Shown here piece by piece: positions 1 through 9,169 of a stretch of DNA of 64,000 nt. Location: assembly GCF_001598055.1 (NCBI RefSeq), contig NZ_CP014844.1, positions 3,933,642 through 3,997,641 on the forward strand. Direction: 5' to 3'. Within the stretch, counting starts at the first letter, position 1, and every line of letters starts with the position of its first letter. The stretch comes from Cupriavidus nantongensis. GTDB taxonomy: Bacteria; Pseudomonadota; Gammaproteobacteria; Burkholderiales; Burkholderiaceae. The notes beneath the pieces were generated by a model. It was not told the DNA's origin, searched no databases, and worked only from the letters and a program-made list of their open reading frames with translations. The position numbers and the translations under genes are program-made.

Positions 1-1021
1 AAGCCGCTTCGTAGACCTCATCGACCGACGGCACCACGCCGTCGTCCCCGACATTGGCGATCCGTTCGGACCAGTAGCCTTCAGTCTTCCATCGCCACGT
101 TGCCGTATAAATCTCAACCGTGGGCCGACACAACGCCGCTGCGATATGGATTAAGCCCGTATCGACCCCGACCACCACCTCGGCCCGGTTGATCAGCCCA
201 AAGCCCTGTAATACGGAGAAGCGCGGCAACACCCTTGCGTACGGCACACCAGCACGGATCTCTTCGGCTGCCCGGCGTTCCTGGTCACTGCCCCACGGCA
301 GCAGGACCGTCAGACCTTCATCCGCCAGCCGCGTGCCCAGCGCATGCCAGTTATGCACTGCCCATTTTTTACGCGCGTCGGCAGTGGCGTGGAAGCACAC
401 GGCATAGCGCGGAGGCAGGTCACCCCACAGCGGATCGTCCACATGGAGCGACTGGGCGGCATGCCCGAAAAACTGCGGTGGTGCCAGTGGCGCAACCCCG
501 GTCAGCGCTGCACCGAGCAAGCGCGAGCGCTGCACTGAATGCGTCCGGCGCGGCACGCTTATCGCATCGGTATACAAGAGCCGCGCTGCCGGCTCATAGC
601 CTGAACCCAGCGTGGCATTGCCTAACCCGATAATCGGCGCACCAGACGCGCGCATGGCGAAGCGCGCAACCAACGCGGTCTTAAGCAAACCCTGACTCTC
701 GATCACCGCGTCATAGCGATCCTGCTGCAAGGCGTGACGCACCTCGCCCACCTCACGCCAAGTTCCCTTGTCCAAGACGCGCTTGCGCCAACGCCGCAGC
801 GCAAACGGGATCACCCTGCGCACCTCCGGCAATAGCCGGACAAGTCCGACATAGCCCTCTTCCACCATCCAATCGATTTCGGCACCGGCCCAGCGCGAGC
901 GCAGATCGTGCACCAACGGCATGTTGTGCACCACATCACCGAGCGACGACACCTTGACCAACAGGATGCGTGGCCGTTCTGGCAGTGTGAATGGGACCGC
1001 GGCCGGCGTGGGCCGTAGCAC
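1..1021 (-). CDS. waaC: Lipopolysaccharide heptosyltransferase I (partial, 3' end outside window)
   Basis: This GT9-family enzyme transfers the first L-glycero-D-manno-heptose from ADP-heptose onto Kdo2-lipid A on the inner face of the inner membrane. The reverse strand reads continuously from about 1021 to the window edge (about 340 codons). The N-terminus carries RILLVKVSSLGDVVHNMPLV, typical of WaaC. Further in come a conserved CFHATADARKKW segment and, near the C-terminus, VVVGVDTGLIHIAAAL, the ADP-heptose binding D-T-G-L-xH motif. No ATG precedes the domain. GTG at 1021 and GTG at 1051 are both possible starts, and neither has a strong Shine-Dalgarno. It lies just downstream of the phosphomannomutase gene on the same strand, so the two probably share a transcript. 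The known E. coli enzyme is about 320 residues, so only a short tail is missing. Confidence 0.88.
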   Translation of the reverse strand, partial: MLRPTPAAVPFTLPERPRILLVKVSSLGDVVHNMPLVHDLRSRWAGAEIDWMVEEGYVGLVRLLPEVRRVIPFALRRWRKRVLDKGTWREVGEVRHALQQDRYDAVIESQGLLKTALVARFAMRASGAPIIGLGNATLGSGYEPAARLLYTDAISVPRRTHSVQRSRLLGAALTGVAPLAPPQFFGHAAQSLHVDDPLWGDLPPRYAVCFHATADARKKWAVHNWHALGTRLADEGLTVLLPWGSDQERRAAEEIRAGVPYARVLPRFSVLQGFGLINRAEVVVGVDTGLIHIAAALCRPTVEIYTATWRWKTEGYWSERIANVGDDGVVPSVDEVYEAA

Positions 1022-1061
1022 ACCAGTGGCGCCCGCTGATTCCGCTGACACCGCCGCGCGC

Positions 1062-2465
1062 TTAGAACGGGAACTGAGCATCCGGCTTCTCTGCTAAGAT
1101 CACGCGCTTGAACTCCTCCTGGATCCGCACCAGCGCAGCGTCGCTATCCGCCTCAAAACGCATCACCACCACCGGAGTGGTGTTGGACGGGCGGGCCAAG
1201 CCGAAACCATCGGCATATTCAACGCGCACGCCGTCGATGGTGATCACCTCGCGCGCGCCCTCGAATTTCGCGCTCGCCTTGATCTTGTCCAGCAGTGTGA
1301 ACGACTCACCCTCAGCACATTTGAGCTGCAGTTCCGGCGTGTTCAGCGCATTCGGCAACGCATTCAGCACGGCGCTAGGATCTGCGTAGCGCGACAGGAT
1401 CTCCAGCAGACGTGCACCCGTGTATAGGCCGTCGTCAAAGCCATACCAGCGATCCTTGAAGAATACGTGACCGCTCATCTCGCCCGCGATAGGCGCGCCC
1501 GTTTCCTTCAGCTTCGCCTTGACCAACGAATGCCCGGTCTTCCACATCAGCGGCTCACCACCGTGTTGGCGTATCCACGGCGCGAGCTTACCAGTGCATT
1601 TGACGTCGTAAATCACCTGTGCGCCCGGATTGCGCGACAGAATTTCCTGCGCAAACAGCATTAGCTGGCGGTCGGGAAAAATCACCTGGCCATCCTTGGT
1701 CACCACGCCGAGACGATCACCATCGCCATCGAAGGCCAGTCCGAGTTCGCAGTCGCTCTCGCGCAGAGTTTTCACCAAGTCCTGCAGATTCTCCACATGG
1801 GCCGGATCGGGGTGGTGGTTTGGGAAATTGCCATCGACATCGCAGAAGAGCTCCGTCACCTCGCAACCGAGGCCACGAAATAGGTCACCGACGAAAGCAC
1901 CAGCGACGCCGTTGCCGGCGTCGAGGGCAATCTTCATCGGGCGGGCCAACTTAACATGGCTGATGATGCGATCAGGATACTTTTGACGCACATCCACCCG
2001 TGTGTAGCCACCCGCTCCACTCTTAAAGCTGCCGCTATCGATGCGCTTGCGCAGTGTCTTGATTTGCTCACCGTAGATCGCCTGGCCGGCCAGCACCATC
2101 TTGAAGCCGTTGTAATCGGGCGGGTTGTGGCTGCCGGTGACCATGATGCCTGAGGTGGGCCGCACACCGTTGATTTCAACATTCGTAGCAAAGTAAACCA
2201 TCGGCGTGGCGACAAGACCGACATCGATGACGTCGAGCCCAGTGGCTTGCAGACCTTCAACCAGGCCGGCGGTCAAGTCGGGGCCAGAGAGACGGCCGTC
2301 GCGACCCACCACAACGGTAGCTTCGCCGAGTTCTGCGGCGGCGGAACCGAACGCCAGGCCGATCCGCCGTGCGATGTCGCGGGTGAGCGTCTTGCCAACG
2401 ATTCCGCGGATATCGTAGGCCTTAAAAATGGAAGAATCCACCCCTTCTTGCGTCTCTTTAGTCAT
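1062..2465 (-). CDS. Phosphomannomutase/phosphoglucomutase
   Basis: This alpha-D-phosphohexomutase interconverts hexose 6- and 1-phosphates and so supplies sugar-1-phosphates for nucleotide-sugar synthesis, fitting its place beside LPS and O-antigen genes. The active-site serine loop reads MVTGSHNP (about residue 112), with Gly where many relatives have Ala. The Mg2+ loop DGDGDR lies at about 246-251, the sugar-binding AGEMSGH loop follows, and the C-terminal phosphate-binding segment reads RPSNTTP. Length (467 aa) is normal for AlgC/ManB enzymes. The ATG at 2465 was chosen; a GTG at 2477 in the same frame would add four residues. The stop lies 40 nt or less from the waaC start. Substrate preference (mannose or glucose) cannot be told from sequence alone. 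Confidence 0.9.
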   Translation of the reverse strand: MTKETQEGVDSSIFKAYDIRGIVGKTLTRDIARRIGLAFGSAAAELGEATVVVGRDGRLSGPDLTAGLVEGLQATGLDVIDVGLVATPMVYFATNVEINGVRPTSGIMVTGSHNPPDYNGFKMVLAGQAIYGEQIKTLRKRIDSGSFKSGAGGYTRVDVRQKYPDRIISHVKLARPMKIALDAGNGVAGAFVGDLFRGLGCEVTELFCDVDGNFPNHHPDPAHVENLQDLVKTLRESDCELGLAFDGDGDRLGVVTKDGQVIFPDRQLMLFAQEILSRNPGAQVIYDVKCTGKLAPWIRQHGGEPLMWKTGHSLVKAKLKETGAPIAGEMSGHVFFKDRWYGFDDGLYTGARLLEILSRYADPSAVLNALPNALNTPELQLKCAEGESFTLLDKIKASAKFEGAREVITIDGVRVEYADGFGLARPSNTTPVVVMRFEADSDAALVRIQEEFKRVILAEKPDAQFPF

Positions 2466-2813
2466 AATTCGATCCACTTCGCATTACAATTGGTTGCGCC
2501 ATTCTATAGCGAGGCCGCATATAATTCGCGCCTCGAACAGATTTCGTTCGAGCCGGCTAAGCGCCAGTCAGTTCCTTTGCAGATGGGCCGGGACGATCCG
2601 GGTCAAGGGCGGCTCCCTTCATTAGTACACGATGGGCGCTGTTGGACGACGAATGAGCAGCAAGTTTCGCCGTCGCTCCGGCAAGCACTTTGGATGCACC
2701 GGCATGCTGTCCCACGGGCGATAGGCACACGCCACGGTTCGCGCGTCTCGGCATCCGCCGCAAGCGGGCGGAACGCTGGATCAGTACGTGCTCGCTTTAT
2801 CGCAAGGATCAGA
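2466..2813. promoter_or_regulatory. Divergent intergenic region between phosphohexomutase and rmlC-like gene
   Basis: About 350 bp without a convincing gene separate the minus-strand mutase from the plus-strand O-antigen genes. It is richer in A/T near its left end. A perfect TATAAT lies at 2520-2525 on the plus strand, with TTGCGC at 2494-2499 as a possible but badly spaced (20 nt) -35 box. It probably holds promoters for both directions. Open frames inside it show no recognisable protein features. Confidence 0.45.
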
Positions 2814-3386
2814 ATGATTGCTAGCAGAACCCTCAGCATTCCCGCCGCCCAAGTCCTGAATTGCGATCGGCATACTGACAAGCGCGGCTACCTACAGGAA
2901 ATCTATAACGCCATTGACTTTACCCAGGTCACCGGTACCTCGATACCGGTTAGGCAGGTCAACCATACGTTCAGTCACGCGGGCGTGCTGCGCGGCATCC
3001 ACATCCAGCTTGGCCGCGAGCAGGGGAAACTGGTGCGCGTACTCGAAGGACGCATCTTTGATGTCGCTGTAGATTTGCGCGCTGAATCACCGAATTTTGG
3101 AAAGTGGGCCGGCGTGGAACTAGATGCTGACAGCGGTGAAGAGTTGTGGGTTCCGCCTGGTTTTGGTCATGGTTTCCTAGTGCTCGGCAAGCAACCCGCC
3201 TCGGTGCTTTATCTCATGACATGCGAGCGCAAAACCGCGATGGAGCGCTCGGTTTGCTGGAATGACCCCAGCCTGGGCATCGCCTGGCCGCTCTCTGATG
3301 CCCCCATATTGAGCGACCGCGACCTTACCGCCGGGAAGTTGTCGGCATTACTTGACGAGTTAAGGGCTGAAGCGAGGCCAGCCTGA
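2814..3386 (+). CDS. rmlC: dTDP-4-dehydrorhamnose 3,5-epimerase-like protein (RmlC family)
   Basis: This cupin-fold protein belongs to the family that converts dTDP-4-keto-6-deoxy-glucose to the L-rhamno form, the third step of dTDP-L-rhamnose synthesis. Family landmarks are VLRGIHIQ (active-site His near residue 63), KLVRVLEGRIFDVAVDLR, WVPPGFGHGFLVL and the C-terminal ILSDRD. The start ATG has AAGGA 5 nt upstream (2804-2808); the frame is open further upstream but that part has no family similarity. The protein is 190 aa, the usual size. Odd point: where most homologues have an aromatic (Tyr) residue after LYxxT, this protein reads T-C-E-R-K-T. It opens the O-antigen cluster, while rmlB, rmlD and rmlA sit 8 kb away on the other strand. 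It may be a divergent RmlC or a related sugar-nucleotide isomerase. Confidence 0.78.
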   Translation: MIASRTLSIPAAQVLNCDRHTDKRGYLQEIYNAIDFTQVTGTSIPVRQVNHTFSHAGVLRGIHIQLGREQGKLVRVLEGRIFDVAVDLRAESPNFGKWAGVELDADSGEELWVPPGFGHGFLVLGKQPASVLYLMTCERKTAMERSVCWNDPSLGIAWPLSDAPILSDRDLTAGKLSALLDELRAEARPA

Positions 3387-3464
3387 CAAGAAACGCTCTT
3401 GTTCTCCGGGCCAATTGCCAAACCCTGGCGCGGTAGCCATCTGGACGAATTATCTACCTGTTTA

Positions 3465-4655
3465 ATGCGAAACGTAGTCGCGCTTGCTTTCGCCGAGAAA
3501 GTCTCACAAGCAGCCTCGCTCCTGCTGGTCCAGGCTATGCTGGCCCGGAGCCTCGGTCCCACGACGTATGGGGTATGGCAATACACACTGTCCGCCATTA
3601 ACTTAGTGGGATCACTGGCGTTGGTATGCAGCTCAGAAATTCTCGTAGCGGCAATCATACAGCGCAAGGACCAGGCCCGCGAATGGCTGTGGTCTGCCTT
3701 TTTTATACGCCTCGCGGTGAGCATGCTCTGCATGGTAGCAGTTGCCATCTACCTGCTTGGCACATTGCCGGCGGAATACTACACATTTGCACTGATCCTG
3801 TGCAGCCTATTGATATTGGCGGAACCGTTTGCGGTCAGCATCGCATATTTCCAGGCCATCCAGCGGTATCCGGTGGTGTCGATCACCCGATTGGCAATTC
3901 TCGCGGTTAAACTGCTTGCGCTATGGATTGCATTGCGCTTGCAATGGAGCATCAGCCTTATCGCCCTCATCTGGATTTTGGAATTCGTCTGCTTCAACAT
4001 TCTGATGTCGCGGTACCTCGCCCAAGCCGGCATCCTCGCGCCAATACTCCGGCCGGAGTTACTTTTGCACCTATTGAAAGCCGGTGCCACTGTGTGGGCA
4101 GGTTTCTGCTTTATGTATTTGATTCAACGCGTTGACATGCTGATTCTCAGGCGTTCAATCGGTTTCGACCTGCTGGGCAGCTACGCCGCGCCTAAGGCAT
4201 TGATCGAGTCGTGGTATGGCTTCGGTTGGCTGCTGTCCCAGATCCTCGCGCCAGCACTGGTCTACGGCGCGAAAACCAGAGTGGCCCGCTTCAGGCTATT
4301 GGGGCTCATGGTGGCGCTATCCGTCTGTGCGGCACTTGTTACGACGGTTGCGGCAGAAATCATCCTCTCGCTGTTGTTCGGTTCTTCCTATACCGGATAC
4401 AGTTTCATATTAACGGCGCTGGCCTGGACCGGTGTACTGGTATTTGCCGATGCCGCATTGTCAAGCTTTTACTTCAAGCAACGGCACTACGCCTTGTTCA
4501 TGGCGAAATACTTCACCGCCGCAGCAGTCTATTTTGTTGTGCTGGCCTTGCAGCCGTCGATTCAGCCAATTTCATTCATTTTCTGCATTACCGCGGCCTA
4601 CGCCACCTGCGTGATGTTTTCAGCGCTTTATCTGCGCACGCAAAGAATCCTATGA
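3465..4655 (+). CDS. wzx: Wzx-type O-antigen/polysaccharide flippase
   Basis: This polytopic inner-membrane protein of the MATE/PST superfamily is predicted to flip undecaprenyl-PP-linked oligosaccharide repeat units to the periplasm. It is about 396 aa with roughly a dozen hydrophobic segments. The N-terminus has the family pattern of an amphipathic stretch followed by QAMLARSLGPTTYGVWQY. ATG 3465 is taken as start because that is where similarity to the family begins. A TTG at 3399, 12 nt after the rmlC stop, would add 22 residues; neither start has a clear ribosome site. The stop overlaps the next ATG as ATGA, which suggests translational coupling. Codon use is less GC-biased than in the flanking housekeeping genes. 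Confidence 0.85.
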   Translation: MRNVVALAFAEKVSQAASLLLVQAMLARSLGPTTYGVWQYTLSAINLVGSLALVCSSEILVAAIIQRKDQAREWLWSAFFIRLAVSMLCMVAVAIYLLGTLPAEYYTFALILCSLLILAEPFAVSIAYFQAIQRYPVVSITRLAILAVKLLALWIALRLQWSISLIALIWILEFVCFNILMSRYLAQAGILAPILRPELLLHLLKAGATVWAGFCFMYLIQRVDMLILRRSIGFDLLGSYAAPKALIESWYGFGWLLSQILAPALVYGAKTRVARFRLLGLMVALSVCAALVTTVAAEIILSLLFGSSYTGYSFILTALAWTGVLVFADAALSSFYFKQRHYALFMAKYFTAAAVYFVVLALQPSIQPISFIFCITAAYATCVMFSALYLRTQRIL

Positions 4656-5737
4656 AAGAAACGCACATCGCCTTCCTGCTGAACGGCCTTGACAATGCTG
4701 GCGGCACCGAACGTGTGGCTGCCAACCTTGCCGCAGCCCTGGTCAATGAGCAATACAGAGTCACGCTCGTATCCCCTTACCCGTGCGAATCATTTTTGGC
4801 GATCGACCCCAACGTCGAGATTAGACACCTCGGCATGGCGCGCATCCCCAGCAACACATTTGCGCGGGTCAAGTGGTTTTTTCAATCAGTAGCCCGGCTG
4901 CGACGCTGGCTTAAGCAAAACCGGCCGCAAGTGGTTTTCAGCATGTTCTTCAACCAAAGCATCGCACTGGCGCTCGCAGGCCATAGGCTGCCAATAAAAA
5001 GAATTGCCTGCGAACACATTTACTACCACTATCACAATGCGGTGCGACGCACGATGCGTCGTTTCATTTACCCCAGGCTCGACGGATTGGTGGTGTTGAC
5101 CGAGCGCGATGCCGCCATCTATCGGAATTTCCTCCAATGCGTTGAAGTTATCCCCAATTTCGTTGAGATTCAACCTGCTGATGTCGTAGAACTGCCAAGG
5201 TCGAACACGCTGCTTGCGGTGGGGCGTTTCAGTGACCAGAAGGGCTTTGACCTACTGCTGGAGGCCTATTACAGCTACACCGTCAAAGTAGCCGAGGCCT
5301 GGTCATTAACCATCGTCGGTGATGGCCCCCTACGCCAGCAAATTGAAGCCAGAGCACGAGATATGGGCGTCCTCGACAAAATTCGGTTCACTGGTATGCA
5401 GCGCAATGTCGAAGACTTCTTTAGGGAAGCCGGCATTTTCGTGCTGTCGTCGCGATTTGAAGCGTTTCCGATGGTCTTGCTTGAGGCCCTCGGATCCGGC
5501 TTACCTGTGATCAGCTTTGACTGCCCAACCGGTCCACGCGAGATCCTCGCGGACGGGCAGGCTGGCATGCTTGTGACTGCGGAGGACAGCAATGCGCTCG
5601 CTGACGGGATGGTTCGCTTGACAGCCGACGCCGGGCTGCGGCACCGGTTGGCACACGCGGGATACGATCGCGTGCAGTCTTTTAGCCGAGCCAAGATCCT
5701 TGGCGCATGGCGCAAACTGATTGCGACGACGGCGTGA
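4652..5737 (+). CDS. Glycosyltransferase family 4 (O-antigen repeat unit)
   Basis: This GT-B fold retaining glycosyltransferase is about 361 aa and cytoplasmic. The N-terminal acceptor domain begins with LLNGLDNAGGTERVAANLA, the usual GGxE/GGTER loop. The donor domain shows TLLAVGRFSDQKGFDLLLEA, then VGDGPLR, and the E-x7-E catalytic motif in FEAFPMVLLEA, followed by GLPVISFDCPTGPREIL. It starts at an ATG overlapping the wzx stop by 4 nt. It adds one sugar to the lipid-linked repeat unit. The donor is unknown, but the linked rml genes make dTDP-rhamnose a reasonable guess for one of the two transferases here. Confidence 0.9.
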   Translation: MKETHIAFLLNGLDNAGGTERVAANLAAALVNEQYRVTLVSPYPCESFLAIDPNVEIRHLGMARIPSNTFARVKWFFQSVARLRRWLKQNRPQVVFSMFFNQSIALALAGHRLPIKRIACEHIYYHYHNAVRRTMRRFIYPRLDGLVVLTERDAAIYRNFLQCVEVIPNFVEIQPADVVELPRSNTLLAVGRFSDQKGFDLLLEAYYSYTVKVAEAWSLTIVGDGPLRQQIEARARDMGVLDKIRFTGMQRNVEDFFREAGIFVLSSRFEAFPMVLLEALGSGLPVISFDCPTGPREILADGQAGMLVTAEDSNALADGMVRLTADAGLRHRLAHAGYDRVQSFSRAKILGAWRKLIATTA

Positions 5738-6831
5738 CTATATATTGGACCACATTCCTGCTGGTCGCGGTGCTGGCATGGGCGGAGCAATTCAGCGAGG
5801 CGCGGCGTTACCTCCAGGTCCTCTATATTCCGGTGCTGCTATGGCTGGTGGTCCTTGCCGGCTTCAGATTCCATGCGGATAACGACTACGCCGCCTACGA
5901 AGCCATCTTTCTCGACGTTCCGCCGTTGCAGCAGCTCCTTCACCACGCCTGGGTCAACGTCATTCCAGACTCTCTCGTCGGGCTGGAATCCGGGTACATT
6001 CTTCTTATAGGCCTAAGTAAGAGCCTAGGATTGTCGTTCCAGGGCAGCCTGCTCGCCATCAGCGCGCTGTCGATTTCGATCTATGCCTTCGTGATCGCGC
6101 GCGCCTCGCCGTACTGGTATGTTTCGTTGCTTCTCTACCTAAGCCAGGGCTTCTGGGTCCGTGAATTCACGCAAATCAGGTTCGGGCTTACATGCGCGCT
6201 CGCATTACTGTCCTTCTATTATGTTGCGCGCGGCCGCAATATCGTGGCTCTGGTTCTTGCCGCCATTTGCCCCTTGGTGCATCTTTCCGGTCTGGTGGCG
6301 CTAGGTGGCGTTGCCTTCCAGCGCGCCATCAAACCAGCATATATCGCAGTCGCGTTGATCTTGTGCCTAGCATTGTTTTATCTGAATGCGCTGCCGAACT
6401 GGAATACGGTGCTCACTCAAATCCCACAAATCGGCGAAAAGCTACTGAAATATGCGAACACCGAGGAAAGCGACCCGATCAAAATATTCGCAGTCTTATC
6501 TTCAGCCGCTTATTGCCTCGTTGCAATTTATTGCTATACGCATGTAGCCGAGAATCATGGACGCAACATGATCTGGCTGAATCTCTATATTGTGTCGACG
6601 CTGATTTTACTTCTATTCGGACAGGTTGGGATTCTTCAGCGTCTGGCAGTAGTTTTCGCGACCTCATTGTATGTGATCGCACCGATTTGTCTGGAAACCA
6701 TGTACAGACGGAATCGCACTGGCGAAGCCCTATTGCTGCTCTCCATAGCAACTTTTCACTCTTTATTACTTTTTGTAGCGAAGTTTTCGATACTTCGGCC
6801 GTATAATTCAAATTTCGACATATTTTCGTGA
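5734..6831 (+). CDS. wzy: EpsG/Wzy-type polysaccharide polymerase
   Basis: This polytopic inner-membrane protein of about 365 aa has about 10 hydrophobic segments and resembles the EpsG family. Wzy-type enzymes join repeat units on the periplasmic side of the membrane. The segment FWVREFTQIRFGLTCALALL matches the conserved I-R-x-G-L helix of EpsG proteins, and an early loop has GFRFHADNDYAAYE, resembling their R-x-G-x-D-Y-x-x-Y motif. GTG at 5734 overlaps the upstream stop (GTGA), matching the next junction, and gives the expected MTIYW start. ATG at 5707 in the same frame is the alternative. The stretch around 6420-6540 is visibly A/T-rich. Assignment as polymerase rests on family and context. 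Confidence 0.78.
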   Translation: MTIYWTTFLLVAVLAWAEQFSEARRYLQVLYIPVLLWLVVLAGFRFHADNDYAAYEAIFLDVPPLQQLLHHAWVNVIPDSLVGLESGYILLIGLSKSLGLSFQGSLLAISALSISIYAFVIARASPYWYVSLLLYLSQGFWVREFTQIRFGLTCALALLSFYYVARGRNIVALVLAAICPLVHLSGLVALGGVAFQRAIKPAYIAVALILCLALFYLNALPNWNTVLTQIPQIGEKLLKYANTEESDPIKIFAVLSSAAYCLVAIYCYTHVAENHGRNMIWLNLYIVSTLILLLFGQVGILQRLAVVFATSLYVIAPICLETMYRRNRTGEALLLLSIATFHSLLLFVAKFSILRPYNSNFDIFS

Positions 6832-7958
6832 AAATCCTGCACGTCGGAAAATTCTTCCCTCCCGCCATCGGCGGAATAGAATCCGTCATTGGCGATTTGG
6901 TAGCTGGCTTGAGATCAATTAACATTGCAGCTGACGCTCTGTGCTGCAATGCCGACGCTTGTACCGTTCAAGAGCAAGTGGATGGAGCCACAATTACCCG
7001 CGCCAGCATGCTAACCAAGCTGGCGGCAACTGCAATTTCACCCGCCATGGTGGTAGAGTTGGCGCGCCAGTGGCGCGGATACGACATCATTCATTTGCAC
7101 GTACCAGACCCGATGGCGTGCTTGGCAATCTGGCTCGTACGCCCCAAGGCGAAGCTGGTCGTGCACTGGCATTCTGATGTCGTGAACAAGGGGTGGCTCT
7201 TGTATCTGTTCGCGCCCTTGCAGCAATGGATTCTAGCCCGTGCCGATGCAATCATTACCACTTCGGGAACCTATTCGACCGAGTCGCGCTGGCTCGGAAA
7301 ATTCAAGGACAAGATCCATGTGGTCCCGATTGGCATCCCCGACCCCGAAAGCGACAACGATGAACATGGCGTCGTGACTGCCGCTTCGGACGATGAACGA
7401 AAGTTCATCATCTTGGCGGTCGGTAGGGCCGTGGAGCAGAAGGGGTTTCATGTCCTGCTGGAGGCCATTGCCGACCTGCCCGCGCAGGTAGAGGCCTGGA
7501 TCGTCGGAGACGGACCCTATCTGCCAGCGCTAGCCGCGCTGGCAAAAAAACTCAACGTCGAGGACCGCGTAGTCTTTCAGGGCCGGGTGGACCGGACGAA
7601 GATCGGTGAACTCTACCGCCAGGCCGATCTCTTTTGCCTACCGGCAGTGTATCCCGAGTCCTTTGGCGTGGTTATCGTTGAAGCCATGGCGCATTGCCTT
7701 CCAGTTGTAACCACGGAGACCCGCCCATCTGGCTCGAAATGGATTAATGAGCACGGCAGAACCGGGTACAATGTCGCGCCCGGTGACGCACAAGAACTGG
7801 CAGGCGCAATCAAGAGGCTACTGGGAGACGATAAACTGCGCGCGGAAATGGGACGTAATGCGCGAGCACGTTTCGAGGCATTATTTACCGACCGACGGAT
7901 GGTTGACTTGACGCTTGATCTATACAAGAAGATCTACCCTGGCTCGCGGTCAAGATAG
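6828..7958 (+). CDS. Glycosyltransferase family 4 (O-antigen repeat unit)
   Basis: This second GT-B fold transferase of the cluster is 376 aa. It begins KILHVGKFFPPAIGGIESVI, the classic GG-x-E acceptor-site loop. HVHWHSDVV-type residues (VVHWHSDVVNKG) follow near residue 110. The donor domain has ILAVGRAVEQKGFHVLLEAI, VGDGPYLP and the E-x7-E motif in YPESFGVVIVEAM. The start is GTG overlapping the polymerase stop by 4 nt. With the initiating transferase downstream it implies a repeat unit of about three sugars, unless enzymes encoded elsewhere contribute. Confidence 0.9.
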   Translation: MKILHVGKFFPPAIGGIESVIGDLVAGLRSINIAADALCCNADACTVQEQVDGATITRASMLTKLAATAISPAMVVELARQWRGYDIIHLHVPDPMACLAIWLVRPKAKLVVHWHSDVVNKGWLLYLFAPLQQWILARADAIITTSGTYSTESRWLGKFKDKIHVVPIGIPDPESDNDEHGVVTAASDDERKFIILAVGRAVEQKGFHVLLEAIADLPAQVEAWIVGDGPYLPALAALAKKLNVEDRVVFQGRVDRTKIGELYRQADLFCLPAVYPESFGVVIVEAMAHCLPVVTTETRPSGSKWINEHGRTGYNVAPGDAQELAGAIKRLLGDDKLRAEMGRNARARFEALFTDRRMVDLTLDLYKKIYPGSRSR

Positions 7959-8068
7959 CCCCGGAATTTTCGGGACAACAGAGCGAGATCAGCTTTATGC
8001 TGGTCAATATCAGGACCGAACCAAAAGAAAACCAACTGATCTATACCACAAAACAGGATTGACCAATA

Positions 8069-9169
8069 ATGCTTAGCCTCAGCGTTGGTTTTTTCGTCTC
8101 ATTTATTGTTACCCTACTGATCGTACGTTACGCTCATATTCACGCGCATCTCTCCGCAGACCACGATTTCAAGGGAGCCCAGAAGTTCCACACCCGTGCG
8201 GTACCGCGGATCGGCGGCACTGGTATTGCGATGGCGTTGCTGGTAGGTGGCTTAGTGTTATCGTTCAGGCCTAACTCCCCGACACGTGATTACTGGTTGC
8301 TGATAATCGCGGCGGCCCCCGCCTTCGTTGCGGGACTGGTCGAAGACCTGACCAAGAAGGTCAGCCCGTCGCAACGGCTAATCGCCACCATGTTGGCAGC
8401 GCTGCTTGCGGTTTGGTTATTAGATATCCGCGTGGTTAGGATCGCGATCGGGCCAGTCGATGCTGTGCTGGCGAACTATATCGCCATCTCCATCGCTGTG
8501 ACTTGCGTGGCTGTAGCCGGCATGGCAAATGCCGTCAACATTATCGATGGTTTCAACGGTCTGGCGGCAATGGTGACGACCATGATGCTGCTTTCGGTGG
8601 CCTATGTTGCGTTCCAGGTGAACGACGGTTTCGTGCTAACCGTGTCGTTCGTCATGATCGGCGCTATTCTGGGCTTCTTCTTATGGAACTTCCCTGGCGG
8701 CATGGTGTTCCTCGGTGACGGGGGCGCCTATCTGATCGGATTCATCGTCGCCGAACTGGCCATTGTGATCGTGATGCGGCACCCGCAGGTCTCTCCTTGG
8801 TACCCGGTGCTGATGGTTATCTACCCCATCTTCGAAACCCTGTTCTCCATTTACCGCAAGCGCTTTCTGCGTGGGATCTCCCCCGGTATACCGGATGGCG
8901 TGCATCTGCACATGCTGATCTATCGCCGCCTGATGCGATGGGCCGTGGGCAGCAAGAACGACCGTCATCGCTTGCGGCGCAATTCATTTACTTCTCCGTA
9001 TCTTTGGCTGCTTAGCCTGCTTGCAGTGGGCCCAGCTACGCTATTCTGGGATAACACGCCACTGCTGGTGGTTTTTTGCCTAGCCTTTGTGGTCACTTAT
9101 GTGTGGCTATATTGGAGCATCGTCCGTTTCCGTAGCCCCCGCTGGCTGATCTTTAGAAAATCGCGATGA
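8069..9169 (+). CDS. Undecaprenyl-phosphate sugar-1-phosphate transferase (WecA/WbpL family)
   Basis: This MraY/WecA-family integral membrane enzyme is predicted to start each repeat unit by moving an N-acetylhexosamine-1-phosphate from UDP onto undecaprenyl phosphate. It has 366 aa and about 10-11 membrane segments. Family motifs seen are the acidic pair in GLVEDLTKK (about 90-97; Glu-Asp instead of the more usual Asp-Asp), the Mg/UDP loop NAVNIIDGFNG (about 154-164), FLGDGGAYLIG (about 214-224) and a C-terminal GVHLHMLIYRR. ATG 8069 has AGGA 10 nt upstream. It follows a 110-bp gap after the GT4 gene and overlaps the wzz-like start as ATGA. Which sugar it uses is not evident. Confidence 0.9.
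   Translation: MLSLSVGFFVSFIVTLLIVRYAHIHAHLSADHDFKGAQKFHTRAVPRIGGTGIAMALLVGGLVLSFRPNSPTRDYWLLIIAAAPAFVAGLVEDLTKKVSPSQRLIATMLAALLAVWLLDIRVVRIAIGPVDAVLANYIAISIAVTCVAVAGMANAVNIIDGFNGLAAMVTTMMLLSVAYVAFQVNDGFVLTVSFVMIGAILGFFLWNFPGGMVFLGDGGAYLIGFIVAELAIVIVMRHPQVSPWYPVLMVIYPIFETLFSIYRKRFLRGISPGIPDGVHLHMLIYRRLMRWAVGSKNDRHRLRRNSFTSPYLWLLSLLAVGPATLFWDNTPLLVVFCLAFVVTYVWLYWSIVRFRSPRWLIFRKSR

Noticed and set aside
2247..2813. Upstream extension of the rmlC-like frame giving a 379-aa product.
   Set aside because: The extension overlaps the phosphohexomutase antisense and has no conserved features. A ribosome site supports ATG 2814.
2603..2881. Minus-strand frame with a hydrophobic stretch in the gap before rmlC.
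   Set aside because: It overlaps the rmlC start, has no ribosome site and shows no recognisable family.
3425..3440. GGCGCGGTAGCC resembling the ops/JUMPStart element of polysaccharide operons.
   Set aside because: It differs from GGCGGTAGCGTG at key bases and lies after the first gene of the run rather than in a leader.
7959..8068. Terminator hairpin after the second GT4 gene (CCCGGAA...TTTCGGG).
   Set aside because: The arms are short and imperfect and no T-run follows. Transcription probably continues into the wecA-like gene.
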